64,000 nucleotides of DNA from Solwaraspora sp. WMMD791 (GTDB taxonomy: Bacteria > Actinomycetota > Actinomycetes > Mycobacteriales > Micromonosporaceae). Positions within the stretch are counted from its first letter, which is position 1. Each line of letters begins with the position of its first letter. The DNA lies in assembly GCF_029581195.1 (NCBI RefSeq), contig NZ_CP120737.1:6549001-6613000 (forward strand), written 5' to 3'. A program made the translations under genes and the position numbers. Shown in pieces: positions 1 through 8,033 of the stretch. The notes below the pieces were generated by a model. That model did no database searches. It was given only the letters and a program-made list of their open reading frames with translations, and was not told where the DNA came from.

Positions 1-459
1 GTGCGCGACCGTCGGGGTGCCCGCGTGCTGGTGATCGACGCGGCGCACCGGGTGCTGTTGCTGCGCGGGCACGATCCCGCGCGGCCGCACCACCGTTACT
101 GGTTCACCCCCGGCGGTGGTCTTGCCCCTGATGAGGAACCCGCCGACGGTGCCGTCCGGGAGCTGGCCGAGGAGATCGGCCTGCGCGTCGCGGCGAGCGT
201 GCTGGGACCGCCGGTCTGGCAGGAGACCGTCGAGTTCCCCTTCGACGGTCAGTGGTACCGCCAGCAGCAGCAGTTCTTCCTGCTGCGGGTGCCGGCCTGG
301 CAGGTCGACACCAGCGGCTTCGACGAGGTCGAGCGGCGCACCATCGACGCCCACCGCTGGTGGAGCGAAGGTGAGCTCGCCGCGACAGGTGAGCGGATCT
401 ACCCGCCGGAGCTGTTGACGGTGCTGCGGCGACTGCCGGACAGGAGCGATTCGTGCTGA
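1..459 (+). CDS. NUDIX hydrolase, possibly 5' truncated
   Basis: Hydrolase of nucleoside diphosphates linked to another moiety; the substrate cannot be told. The NUDIX box is complete: a glycine in the GGGL segment, glutamate six residues on, and RELAEEIGL at about residues 54-62 give the G-x5-E-x7-REUxEExGU pattern. The strand before it (YWFTPGGG) is typical of the fold. The frame is open to the first base of the window. The GTG at base 1 may therefore be an internal valine of a slightly longer gene. The stop overlaps the GTG start of rnhB by 7 bases, which suggests co-transcription with rnhB and the DUF2469 gene. Confidence 0.88.
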   Translation: MRDRRGARVLVIDAAHRVLLLRGHDPARPHHRYWFTPGGGLAPDEEPADGAVRELAEEIGLRVAASVLGPPVWQETVEFPFDGQWYRQQQQFFLLRVPAWQVDTSGFDEVERRTIDAHRWWSEGELAATGERIYPPELLTVLRRLPDRSDSC

Positions 460-1268
460 CCCCACCGCGGACCGTGGTCCGTCGCGACGCCGGCCTCTAC
501 GCGCTGGAACGCGCCCTGCAGCGGCGCGGCTTCGCGCACGTCGCCGGCGCCGACGAGGCGGGGCGCGGTGCCTGCGCTGGCCCGCTGGTCGCGGCGGCGG
601 TGGTGCTGGCACCCGGCCGGCGCGGCGAGATCGCCGGTCTGGCCGACTCCAAGTTGCTCACTCCCGCGGCCCGGGAGCGGGTCTACGCGGCGGTCGTCGC
701 GCAGGCGGTCGCGTACCAGGTGATCGTCGTCGGGGCGGAGGAGATCGACGGGCGCGGTCTGCACGTGTGCAACCTGGCCGCGATGCGGCGCGCGCTGGCC
801 GGGCTGTCGGTGGCGCCGGAGTACGTGCTCACCGACGGGTTCGGCGTCGACGGCCTCGGTGTGCCTGGTCTGGCGGTCTGGAAGGGTGACCGGGTCTCGG
901 CCTGCGTGGCGGCGGCCAGTGTGCTGGCGAAGGTGACCCGGGACCGGCTGATGGTCCAGCTCGACGCCGAGTTCCCCGGGTACGGGTTCGCCGAGCACAA
1001 GGGGTACGCCACCGCCGATCACCAGGCTGCGCTGGACCGGCACGGTCCGTGCGTCGAGCACCGCTTCTCGTACGTCAACGTCGCTGCCGCCTCGGGTCGG
1101 TCCGGCCGCCCGCCCCGGGCCCGGCGGCCGGTGCCCGACATCGGCATCCGTGAGCCGATGGGGCGGATGGACCCGGCACGCGGTACCGTCGGCGTGGCGT
1201 TGGACGAGCAGCTTCGCCAACCGGCGCTACTGGGGGAAGATGTGGTCATGGAAGGCGGATGGCGATGA
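453..1268 (+). CDS. rnhB: ribonuclease HII
   Basis: Cleaves the RNA strand of RNA-DNA hybrids and starts removal of misincorporated ribonucleotides in the cytoplasm. The family motif GADEAGRG with its acidic pair lies at about residues 32-39. LADSKLL, the central TDGFGVDGL segment and the SVLAKVTRDR and AEHKGYATADH segments follow as in RNase HII. The 271-residue length includes a tail of about 50 residues after the catalytic domain (Arg/Pro-rich, then acidic) that is not part of the core fold. The GTG start overlaps the NUDIX gene by 7 bases. The stop overlaps the ATG of the DUF2469 gene, so the three are probably translationally coupled. Confidence 0.95.
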   Translation: MLTPPRTVVRRDAGLYALERALQRRGFAHVAGADEAGRGACAGPLVAAAVVLAPGRRGEIAGLADSKLLTPAARERVYAAVVAQAVAYQVIVVGAEEIDGRGLHVCNLAAMRRALAGLSVAPEYVLTDGFGVDGLGVPGLAVWKGDRVSACVAAASVLAKVTRDRLMVQLDAEFPGYGFAEHKGYATADHQAALDRHGPCVEHRFSYVNVAAASGRSGRPPRARRPVPDIGIREPMGRMDPARGTVGVALDEQLRQPALLGEDVVMEGGWR

Positions 1269-1588
1269 GCGCCGAGGATCTCGAAAAGTACGAGACAGAG
1301 ATGGAGCTGCAGCTCTACCGGGAGTACCGCGACATCGTCCGCCAGTTTTCGTACGTCGTCGAGACCGAGCGCCGCTTTTACCTGGCGAATCAGGTCGACC
1401 TGCACGTACGCAACTCTGACGGCGAGGTGTACTTCGAGGTGGAGATGCACGACGCCTGGGTGTGGGACATGTACCGCCCTGCACGGTTCGTGAAAAATGT
1501 CCGAGTTATGACGTTCAAAGACGTGAATGTCGAAGAGTTGGACAAGCCTGAGATATCACTACCCGCAGATTCTGGATTCAGCGGCTGA
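1265..1588 (+). CDS. DUF2469 family protein
   Basis: Small conserved actinobacterial protein of unknown function, normally next to rnhB as here. It begins MSAEDLEKYETEMELQLYRE and is rich in acidic and aromatic residues, with no signal peptide or membrane segment. The ATG at 1265 overlaps the rnhB stop in an ATGA arrangement and was chosen over the ATG six bases upstream because it matches the conserved family start. The last 90 or so bases of the gene are about 46% GC, far below the surroundings, although the encoded segment (RFVKNVRVMTFKDVNVEELD) looks conserved. Confidence 0.92.
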   Translation: MSAEDLEKYETEMELQLYREYRDIVRQFSYVVETERRFYLANQVDLHVRNSDGEVYFEVEMHDAWVWDMYRPARFVKNVRVMTFKDVNVEELDKPEISLPADSGFSG

Positions 1589-1621
1589 TCCGCGCCCGCC
1601 GCACACCGGCCCGTCGTCCTT

Positions 1622-1635
1622 AGCAGAATTCTGCT
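1622..1635. promoter_or_regulatory. perfect 14-bp palindrome between DUF2469 and the M23 gene
   Basis: AGCAGAATTCTGCT is a perfect inverted repeat in the 138-base gap upstream of the M23-like gene. It is AT-rich in its centre, unlike its surroundings. It may be an operator or a short hairpin after DUF2469; the sequence does not decide. Two DnaA-box-like words (TTTTCCACA at 1647 and TCGTCCACA at 1665) lie just downstream. Confidence 0.3.
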
Positions 1636-1726
1636 CCAGACGTCGGTTTTCCACATCCGGAGCGTCGTCCACAGCCCGCCGGTACCGTCCGTTGCCCGTC
1701 GGTCCGCGGGACGGCAGCCTGCGAGG

Positions 1727-2260
1727 ATGAGAACCGTCGTCACGGCGGCGCTGTCCGCCGTTCTGCTCGCCGCCGGCCCACCCGCCAGCGCGCCGCCCAC
1801 CCCGGAGACCGTCGTCGTCGCGGGGAGTCCGACCACTGCGGAGCGGTTCCGGTTGCCGCTGGACGGGCCGCCCCGGGTCAGTCGGCGCTTCGATCCACCA
1901 TCGCTGCCCTGGGGCCGAGGGCATCGCGGCGTCGACCTGCAGGCCGTTGGACCGGGCGTCACGGTGTACGCCGCCGGCGCCGGCACGGTCAGCCACGCCG
2001 GCCGGATCGTCGACCGGGGCGTGGTGAGCATCAGCCACCCCGGTGGGTTCCGGACCACCTACGAGCCGCTCGACACCGGACTGCCCGTCGGCGCGACCGT
2101 CGTCGCCGGCACCCCGATCGGCGTACTCGCCGACGGGCACCGCGGCTGCCCGGCCGGTGCCTGCCTGCACTGGGGCCTGCGGCAGCACGACGGTGGCTAC
2201 CTCGATCCGCTGCTGCTGCTCGGCGACGGACGTACCCGACTGCTGCCCACCCATGGGTAG
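1727..2260 (+). CDS. secreted M23-fold (LytM-like) protein, atypical active site
   Basis: Exported protein of 177 residues: a short signal peptide (about residues 1-23, ending near PPASAPP) followed by one M23 peptidase domain. M23 enzymes cut peptidoglycan cross-bridges. The zinc ligands can be seen as HRGVD at about residues 66-70 and the histidine of CLHWGLR at about residue 148. The first histidine of the usual HxH motif is a cysteine. The usual histidine of the YxH segment is also missing (TYEPL). Metal binding is plausible, but normal catalysis is doubtful. Genes of this type often sit in the rpsB neighbourhood of actinomycetes. It converges on the PLP-enzyme gene with a 24-base gap. 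Confidence 0.85.
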   Translation: MRTVVTAALSAVLLAAGPPASAPPTPETVVVAGSPTTAERFRLPLDGPPRVSRRFDPPSLPWGRGHRGVDLQAVGPGVTVYAAGAGTVSHAGRIVDRGVVSISHPGGFRTTYEPLDTGLPVGATVVAGTPIGVLADGHRGCPAGACLHWGLRQHDGGYLDPLLLLGDGRTRLLPTHG

Positions 2261-2284
2261 CGTCGACCCGGGTCACGGCAGGCG

Positions 2285-3487
2285 TCAACCGGCCCGGCGC
2301 AGCACCCCCGGCAGCCGGTCGGCGAGCCGGTCGTACTCGGCGGCCTGGTTGTAGACCTGGGCGCAGATCCGCAGCCAGGCGCGCCCCGACCACCAGCTCA
2401 CCAACACCTCGGCGGCCAACTCGTCGGCGATGCGCTGCCGCAGCCGGATCGCCTGCGCCTTCCCGTCGACCGGCGCACCGGGCAACGGGACGAGTCGCAT
2501 CGCCAGCTCGGCGGCACCGGGCTGATCGGCGTCCGGCTGCGGCAACTGTTCCTCGGGCACCCCCAGGGCGTCGGCCACCACCCGCTGGCCGTAGCCGACC
2601 AGAGCGGCGTTGTGCTGGCGTACCCGGTCCACCCCCAGGCTGCGCAGTGTGTACAGGCCAGCCGGTGCCGCGAGCCAGGCGGTGTAGTCCCGGGTGCCCT
2701 GCCACTCGACCCGCTGCGGAAACCCGCTGTCCTGCTCCCAGGAGACACCAGGCGGCTCCATCCGGTCCCGCCAGGACGGTCGGACCACCAGCAGCGCCGT
2801 CGCTCGCGGCGCGAACGCCCACTTGTGCAGGTTGCCGACCCAGAAATCGGCACCGATCCGGTCCACTTCGACCGACAGCATCCCCGGTACGTGCGCCGCG
2901 TCGACCAGGACCGGCACCCCCGCGTCGCGGGCCGCCGCGACGAGGCCGGCGACCGGCATCAGCCGCGCGGTCGCGGAGGTGATCTGATCCACCACCAGCA
3001 GCCGGGTACGTCCGGGACGCAGCGCCGCGCGTACCGCCTCGACGATCTCGGCACCCGTCGCGGCCAACGGCACGTCGACGACCCGCCGAACGGCCCCGGT
3101 GAGGCGGCACTCCCGGTCGACGGAGAGAGCGACCGCGCCGTACCCGTGGTTGGTCAGCAGCACCTCGTCGCCAGCGGCCAGCCGCAGCGTGCGCAGCACC
3201 ATCGCGGTCGCGACGGTCACGTTGTCTACCAGTGCCGCGTTGTCCGGATCGGCACCGAGGAAACCGGCGAGGTGCCGGCGGGTGTGCGCCAGCCGTTCCA
3301 GTAGTCCCTGCGTCAGGAAGCGGTGCGGGTTGGCCTCCATCTCGTCGCGCAGCCGCTGCTGAGCCCGCTGCACGGTCACCGGCACCGCGCCGAACGCGCC
3401 GTGGTTGAGATAGGCGGTCGCCGGGTCGAGGGAGAACAGCATCCGTGCGCCGGGCAGCGGTACGGGTGGTGCGGAGCCACCGATCAT
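2285..3487 (-). CDS. aminotransferase class V (isopenicillin N epimerase-like)
   Basis: PLP-dependent fold-type I enzyme of the class V/CefD-like group, about 400 residues. The start region LDPATAYLNHGAFGAVP is the group's typical opening. DAAHVPG carries the cofactor-binding Asp, and GNLHKWAFAP carries the Schiff-base lysine. The substrate cannot be assigned: relatives include desulfurases, epimerases and hercynylcysteine lyases. The ATG at 3487 is used; a second ATG at 3442, directly before the conserved start, is an alternative. The gene stands alone between the M23 gene (convergent) and xerC (same strand, 37-base gap). Confidence 0.85.
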   Translation of the reverse strand: MIGGSAPPVPLPGARMLFSLDPATAYLNHGAFGAVPVTVQRAQQRLRDEMEANPHRFLTQGLLERLAHTRRHLAGFLGADPDNAALVDNVTVATAMVLRTLRLAAGDEVLLTNHGYGAVALSVDRECRLTGAVRRVVDVPLAATGAEIVEAVRAALRPGRTRLLVVDQITSATARLMPVAGLVAAARDAGVPVLVDAAHVPGMLSVEVDRIGADFWVGNLHKWAFAPRATALLVVRPSWRDRMEPPGVSWEQDSGFPQRVEWQGTRDYTAWLAAPAGLYTLRSLGVDRVRQHNAALVGYGQRVVADALGVPEEQLPQPDADQPGAAELAMRLVPLPGAPVDGKAQAIRLRQRIADELAAEVLVSWWSGRAWLRICAQVYNQAAEYDRLADRLPGVLRRAG

Positions 3488-3524
3488 CCTGCCGATCCTA
3501 GAGCGCGCCGGCACGGCGGCGACC

Positions 3525-4526
3525 TCACGCCCGTGGATGTGCCTGCCGGTACGCCTGCCGCAGCCGTTCGACCGATACGTGTGTGTAGAGCTGGGTGCTC
3601 GACAGCGCGGCGTGGCCCAGCAGTTCCTGCACCGACCGCAGGTCGGCACCGCCCTCCAACAGGTGCGTCGCCGCCGAATGGCGCAGCCCGTGCGGGGTCG
3701 TCCGGGGCAGGCCAGCCGCGTGCGCCGCCGCCGCGACGATCCGGCGTGCCACCGCGGTCTGCAACCGGCCGCCTTTCGCCCCCAGCAGCAGCGCGTCGCC
3801 GGACCGGGGGCCGGCCAGTTCGGGCCGGGCACGCCGCAGCCAGTCGCGCAGCGCCGCCTCAGCCGGTTCGCCGTACGGCACCGTGCGCTCCCGTCCGCCC
3901 TTGCCGAGCACCCGCACGATCCGCCGCACCTGGTCGACGTCGGCGATGTCGAGTCCGCACAGTTCACTGACCCGGACACCGGTGGCGTAGAGCAGTTCCA
4001 GCACCAGCCGGTCGCGTGCGGGCAGCGGGTCGGCGGTGCTGTCGGCCGGTGGCATCAGCTGCTCCGCCTGGTCGGCGCGGAGCACCGCCGGCAACCGCCG
4101 GTGCGGTTTCGGGCTGGCCAGGGCGGCACCTGGGTCGGTGGCGACGAGACCGGCGCGGTGCGCCCAGGCGCTGAAGGTACGGGCGGTGGCCGCCCGCCGG
4201 GCCAACGTCGCCCGTGCCGCGCCCACCGTGCGTTGGCGGGCCAGCCAGCTGCGCAGCACCGCCAGGTCCAGCCCGGCAGGTGTCCGCACGCCCATCCGGG
4301 TGGCATGGTCGAGCAGGGACACGACGTCGGCGACGTAGGCCCGGACGGTATGCGTGGAGCGGTTGTCGACCAGGGCGAGGTGCTGGGCGAACGAGTCCAC
4401 CGCGTCGCGCATCCCGGCCGGCAGCGTGGCATGCCGCTCGGCGGTGCCCCGCCTGCCGTCCCTGCCCATGCGCTGACCGTGGCCGCCGGCAGCCGACCGG
4501 TCAAGCCGCCACGCCGCCCCGTTCAT
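3525..4526 (-). CDS. xerC: tyrosine recombinase XerC
   Basis: Site-specific tyrosine recombinase that resolves chromosome dimers at dif together with XerD. It has an N-terminal SAM-like core-binding domain (SFAQHLALVDNRSTHTVRAY) and a C-terminal catalytic domain. The catalytic set is visible: Arg in ATGVRVSEL, Lys in GKGGRERTVP, HGLRH, the His of LLGH, and the Tyr in TQLYTHV. The ATG at 4526 overlaps the dprA stop (ATGA) and gives 333 residues. Starts at 4469 or 4412 (295 residues) would be closer to the usual length of about 300. It is the last gene of the comM-dprA-xerC operon. Confidence 0.92.
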   Translation of the reverse strand: MNGAAWRLDRSAAGGHGQRMGRDGRRGTAERHATLPAGMRDAVDSFAQHLALVDNRSTHTVRAYVADVVSLLDHATRMGVRTPAGLDLAVLRSWLARQRTVGAARATLARRAATARTFSAWAHRAGLVATDPGAALASPKPHRRLPAVLRADQAEQLMPPADSTADPLPARDRLVLELLYATGVRVSELCGLDIADVDQVRRIVRVLGKGGRERTVPYGEPAEAALRDWLRRARPELAGPRSGDALLLGAKGGRLQTAVARRIVAAAAHAAGLPRTTPHGLRHSAATHLLEGGADLRSVQELLGHAALSSTQLYTHVSVERLRQAYRQAHPRA

Positions 4527-5758
4527 GCACGCTTCGGCGGCGGCAACCGGTAACGCCCGTCGGCGCCGGCCAGCAGGCCCTTGGTCTGCAACTCGGTGAC
4601 CGCCCGCATCGTGGAGCGGATGTCGACCCCGGCCCGCCCGGACAGGTCGTCGAGGTCGATCCAACCCCGCCCGGGCACGGCCTCCAGGACCCGGGCCGAC
4701 CGGGGGTCGAGCGCGTCGCGCGGACGTTGCGGCCCGCGTGGCGTCGGGGCCAGGTCGACGCCGATCCGGCCGATCTCCTCCTGCACGTGAGCCACCCCGG
4801 CGACGAGCCGTGCCTGTGGATGGTCCCGCAGTATCTCGTGGCAGCCGACCGACACCGCCGAGGTGATCGGACCTGGCACCACCATCGCGGCCCGGCCGAG
4901 CGCCAGCGCCCGCCGGATCGTCTGCGCCGCGCCGCTACGGGCACCGGCCTCGACGACGACGGTGCCGGCCGTGGCCGCAGCGATCAGCCGGTTGCGGGTG
5001 AGGAACCGGTGGCGCAGTGGCTCGGCACCCGGCAGCCACTCGCTGACCAGCAGGCCGGTCTCGGCGATCTGATCGAACATCGCGGCGTTGCCGGCCGGGT
5101 AGGGCCGGTCGATCCCGCAGGCGAGCACCGCGACGGTCGGGCCGCCAGCGGCCAGTGCTCCCCGGTGGGCGCAGGCGTCGATGCCGTACGCCCCACCGGA
5201 GACGATCGTCCAGCCACGGGTGGCCAGGCCGTGGCTGAATTCGCCGCAGACGTGCCGACCGTAATCGGTGGGGGCACGGGTGCCGACCACCGCGACCGAT
5301 CTGGCCAGTGCCGCGTCGACTGCCAGCGGCCCCCGGACCCAGAGCGCCAGCGGCGGCGCGCCCTGGCGGACCCCCGTACCGTCGGCGGTCGTGGCACGAG
5401 CGCCGTGACGGGTCAGCCGATGCAGGTCCTCGATCTGCCTGGGCCACTCGGTGGTCTCCGGGGTGACCAGCCGGCCGCCGGCCCGGACGGCTCGGTCGAC
5501 GGCAGCCGTCGCCACCTCGATCGGGTCGGCCGTCGCCAACCGCGCCGCCGCCGAAACCCGGGTCGCCTCGCCCAACTCCCGACCAGCACACAGCCGGGCG
5601 AGCGCCTCGACAGCACCGACCTCGGCCACCATCCGGTGGACGGTCTCGTTGCCGGGTTCGGCGAGCCAGGTCAACGCGACCCGGGCGAGCTGCTCCTCTG
5701 TCGGGCCTGCTCCGGCTGCCGGGCCCGGGCTCTGTGGGTCGTGCGTCGATGGCATCAC
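4523..5758 (-). CDS. dprA: DNA-processing protein DprA
   Basis: Binds single-stranded DNA and loads RecA during natural transformation. It is kept in many actinomycetes not known to be competent. The Rossmann-like core has GTRAPTDYG, SGGAYGID, LVSEW and RNRLIAAAT, then VEAGARSGA, as in the family. A C-terminal winged-helix segment (about residues 345-405) follows. The 411 residues include about 110 before the core with a helical SAM-like region. The GTG start overlaps the comM stop by 4 bases, and its own stop overlaps the xerC ATG, so the three are coupled. Confidence 0.94.
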   Translation of the reverse strand: MMPSTHDPQSPGPAAGAGPTEEQLARVALTWLAEPGNETVHRMVAEVGAVEALARLCAGRELGEATRVSAAARLATADPIEVATAAVDRAVRAGGRLVTPETTEWPRQIEDLHRLTRHGARATTADGTGVRQGAPPLALWVRGPLAVDAALARSVAVVGTRAPTDYGRHVCGEFSHGLATRGWTIVSGGAYGIDACAHRGALAAGGPTVAVLACGIDRPYPAGNAAMFDQIAETGLLVSEWLPGAEPLRHRFLTRNRLIAAATAGTVVVEAGARSGAAQTIRRALALGRAAMVVPGPITSAVSVGCHEILRDHPQARLVAGVAHVQEEIGRIGVDLAPTPRGPQRPRDALDPRSARVLEAVPGRGWIDLDDLSGRAGVDIRSTMRAVTELQTKGLLAGADGRYRLPPPKRA

Positions 5759-7272
5759 AGGTCCCCCGTCCGCAGTTGGATCGCTTCACCGACGTCGGTG
5801 CCGTCTGGCCGTGCCCGCCCGTCGAGGTCGGCGATCGACCAGGCGAGCCGCAGGACCCGGTCGTAGCCGCGGGCGGAGATCGCACCGATGTCCAGCCGGT
5901 GCCGGAGCTCGTCGGTGTGCGTCGCCGGTAACCGCCAGGGTGGCTGGCGTAGCGCCGGACCGGGCACCACGGCGTTGCACCGCCAGCCGTGCCCGGACCA
6001 CCGGCGCGCGGCGGACGCCCGGGCGGTGGCGACCCGGGCCGCCACCGACGCGGACGTCTCCGACGTGGCAGCGGTCGAGGTCAGCTCGGCAGCGCGCAAC
6101 GGTGGCAACGTCACCTGCAGATCGACCCGATCCAGCAGCGGCCCGGACAGTCTGCTGCGGTAGCGGCGGCGGACCGTCGGCGGGCATTCGCAGTACTGGT
6201 CCCCGGCGGGCTTGGCGCAGGGGCAGGGATTGGCGGCCAGGACCAGTTGGCAGCGGGCCGGGTACTCGGTGACCCCGCGCGAGCGGGTGATCAGCACCCG
6301 CCCCTTCTCCAGCGGTTGCCGCAGCGACTCCAGAGCCCGGGTGGTGAACTCGGCGGCCTCGTCGAGAAAGAGAACCCCGTGATGGGCCAGGGACACCGCG
6401 CCGGGGCGGGCCAGCCCGGTGCCACCGCCGACCAGCGATGCGACGGTCGCGGAATGATGCGGGGCCTGGAACGGCGGCCGGCGCAGCAGTGGCCCACCTG
6501 GCGGCAGGACACCGGCGATCGAATGCAGCGCGGAGACCTCCAGGGCGGCGTCGTCGTCCAGCGGTGGCAGCAGGCCGGGCAGCCGCTCCGCCAGCATGGT
6601 CTTGCCTGCCCCGGGCGGACCCAGCAGGGCGATGTGGTGGCCGCCGGCGGCGGCGATCTCCAGAGCACGCTTGCCGAGTGCCTGACCGGAGACGTCGGCG
6701 AGATCCGGCACGGCGGGCTCGGCGGCCGGTGCCGTGACCGGCGGATCGAGCAGCGGACCCTCGCCTCTGATGAAGGCGATCAGTCGGTGCAGGGTGTCGA
6801 CGGCACGCACCCGTACCCCGGGAACCGCCGCCGCCTCAGCGGCGTTGGTCGTCGGAACGACGACCTGGGTGACACCGGTGCGGGCAGCCGCCGCCACCAT
6901 CGGCAGGATTCCGCGCACCGGTCGTACGGTGCCGTCGAGGCCGAGCTCGCCCAGTAGCGCGACACCGTCGACGGGGGCGAGCGGCAACTCCCCGGTGCCG
7001 CCGAGCAGCGCGGTGGCGATGGCCAGATCGAACCCGGATCCGATCTTGGGCAGGGTGGCGGGCAGCAGGTTGACGGTGATCCGCCGGTTCGGCCAGCTCT
7101 GGCCGGAGTTGACGACCGCGGCACGGACCCGGTCGCGTGCCTCGTGCAGGGTGGTGTCGGGCAGACCGGAGATGATGACGGCGGGCAGCCCGGCGGCGAG
7201 GTCGGCCTCGACCTCCACCAGGTGTCCGGTCACCCCGACCAGCCCGACGCAGAGGACCTTCGCGTAGCTCAT
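5755..7272 (-). CDS. comM: YifB/ComM family Mg-chelatase-like AAA ATPase
   Basis: Hexameric helicase-like AAA+ protein; in Vibrio, ComM promotes branch migration during integration of transformed DNA. It opens MSYAKVLCVGLVG, typical for the family, with an N-terminal Lon-like fold. Walker A GPPGAGKTM lies near residue 225, Walker B is VLFLDEAAEF, and the sensor region is LAANPCPCA. A zinc-ribbon-like cysteine group (CPCAKPAGDQYCECPP) follows, as in YifB. Length is 505 residues, normal for the family. It heads the comM-dprA-xerC operon. The ATG at 7272 was chosen from the conserved start, although the frame is open far upstream. Confidence 0.94.
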   Translation of the reverse strand: MSYAKVLCVGLVGVTGHLVEVEADLAAGLPAVIISGLPDTTLHEARDRVRAAVVNSGQSWPNRRITVNLLPATLPKIGSGFDLAIATALLGGTGELPLAPVDGVALLGELGLDGTVRPVRGILPMVAAAARTGVTQVVVPTTNAAEAAAVPGVRVRAVDTLHRLIAFIRGEGPLLDPPVTAPAAEPAVPDLADVSGQALGKRALEIAAAGGHHIALLGPPGAGKTMLAERLPGLLPPLDDDAALEVSALHSIAGVLPPGGPLLRRPPFQAPHHSATVASLVGGGTGLARPGAVSLAHHGVLFLDEAAEFTTRALESLRQPLEKGRVLITRSRGVTEYPARCQLVLAANPCPCAKPAGDQYCECPPTVRRRYRSRLSGPLLDRVDLQVTLPPLRAAELTSTAATSETSASVAARVATARASAARRWSGHGWRCNAVVPGPALRQPPWRLPATHTDELRHRLDIGAISARGYDRVLRLAWSIADLDGRARPDGTDVGEAIQLRTGDL

Positions 7273-7324
7273 CCGCCAACGGTGACCGCTCGACGCGGTC
7301 CGCGTGGGTCGGTGTGCCGCCGGC

Positions 7325-7350
7325 TGTGGACAACTGTCGACGCTGTGGAC
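7325..7350. promoter_or_regulatory. DnaA-box-like pair upstream of comM
   Basis: TGTGGACAA at 7325-7333 is the exact reverse complement of TTGTCCACA, the DnaA box favoured in high-GC actinomycetes. A second TGTGGAC word follows at 7344 in the same orientation. The pair lies in the 131-base gap between yraN and comM. Confidence 0.35.
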
Positions 7351-7403
7351 GGTGCGACGGTCCTCGTCGGTCTGTGGTACGGCGGTCGGCGCCCATGCCA
7401 CTG

Positions 7404-7766
7404 TCAGAACGCTGCGGGAACATGATCCACCTGGGCCGCGCCGGAGCGGCCGACGCGTACCGCGACGAGGTCGAAGCGCACCTCGCGGCGTCGGTGACCG
7501 GGGTGCGCGGCGAGCCAGGCGGCGGCCAGCCGACGGATCCGGCCCGCCTTGACGGTGGTGACCGCCTCCTCCGGCGTGCCGAACCGCTCGCCGCGTCGGG
7601 TCTTCACTTCGCAGAACACCACCGTGTCGCCGTCTCGGGCGATGATGTCGATCTCGCCGGTCGGGCAGCGCCAGTTGCGGTCGACGATGACGAGTCCGGC
7701 GTCGGTCAGGAACCGGACGGCACATCGCTCGCCGTACTGGCCGATGGCTTGTCTGCTGGCGGTCAT
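7404..7766 (-). CDS. yraN: YraN/UPF0102 family endonuclease-fold protein
   Basis: Small protein with a PD-(D/E)xK nuclease-like fold and unsettled function; its gene travels with rnhB and comM in many genomes. Visible motifs: GQYGE at the start, CPTGEIDIIARD and VVFCEVKTRRG, which supply the Asp, Glu and Lys of the fold, and the C-terminal VRFDLVAV strand. The ATG at 7766 gives 120 residues, the family's usual length. Upstream in-frame codons read Gly/Pro-rich filler. It precedes comM on the same strand after a 131-base gap. Confidence 0.92.
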   Translation of the reverse strand: MTASRQAIGQYGERCAVRFLTDAGLVIVDRNWRCPTGEIDIIARDGDTVVFCEVKTRRGERFGTPEEAVTTVKAGRIRRLAAAWLAAHPGHRRREVRFDLVAVRVGRSGAAQVDHVPAAF

Positions 7767-7819
7767 GCCCGGACCATGGCTGCGGACCGGGGCCGGCGTC
7801 GGGCCGCCGGCGCCGCCGG

Positions 7820-7847
7820 TGTGGACATCGGGGCCGCCTGTGGACAA
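7820..7847. promoter_or_regulatory. second DnaA-box-like pair, upstream of yraN
   Basis: TGTGGAC at 7820 and TGTGGACAA at 7839-7847, in the same orientation as the pair at 7325-7350. They lie 54-81 bases upstream of the yraN start. Confidence 0.35.
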
Positions 7848-7882
7848 CGACGCCGACACCGGACCGATGTGCTAGCCCGCTA

Positions 7883-7950
7883 CCTGTTCGGGTGGGCGCC
7901 GACCAGCATGACCAGCGCCTGTTCGGGTGGGCGCCGACCAGCATGACCAG
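7883..7950. repeat. two tandem 35-bp units
   Basis: A 33-base word beginning CCTGTTCGGGTGGGCGCCGA occurs exactly twice, at 7883-7915 and 7918-7950, with a period of 35 bases. It lies in the divergent region between yraN and the gene at 8034. No longer array is present. Confidence 0.8.
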
Positions 7951-8033
7951 TGCCGACGCGGGGGGCGTCGGGGGTGCGGGCGCGACGGGGTCCGGGTGGC
8001 GCGGGTGGTACGGGTGGCATACGGTGCCTGTCC

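Noticed and set aside
7883-7950. Possible CRISPR array
   Set aside because: Only two units with a 2-base gap, no spacers and no cas genes.
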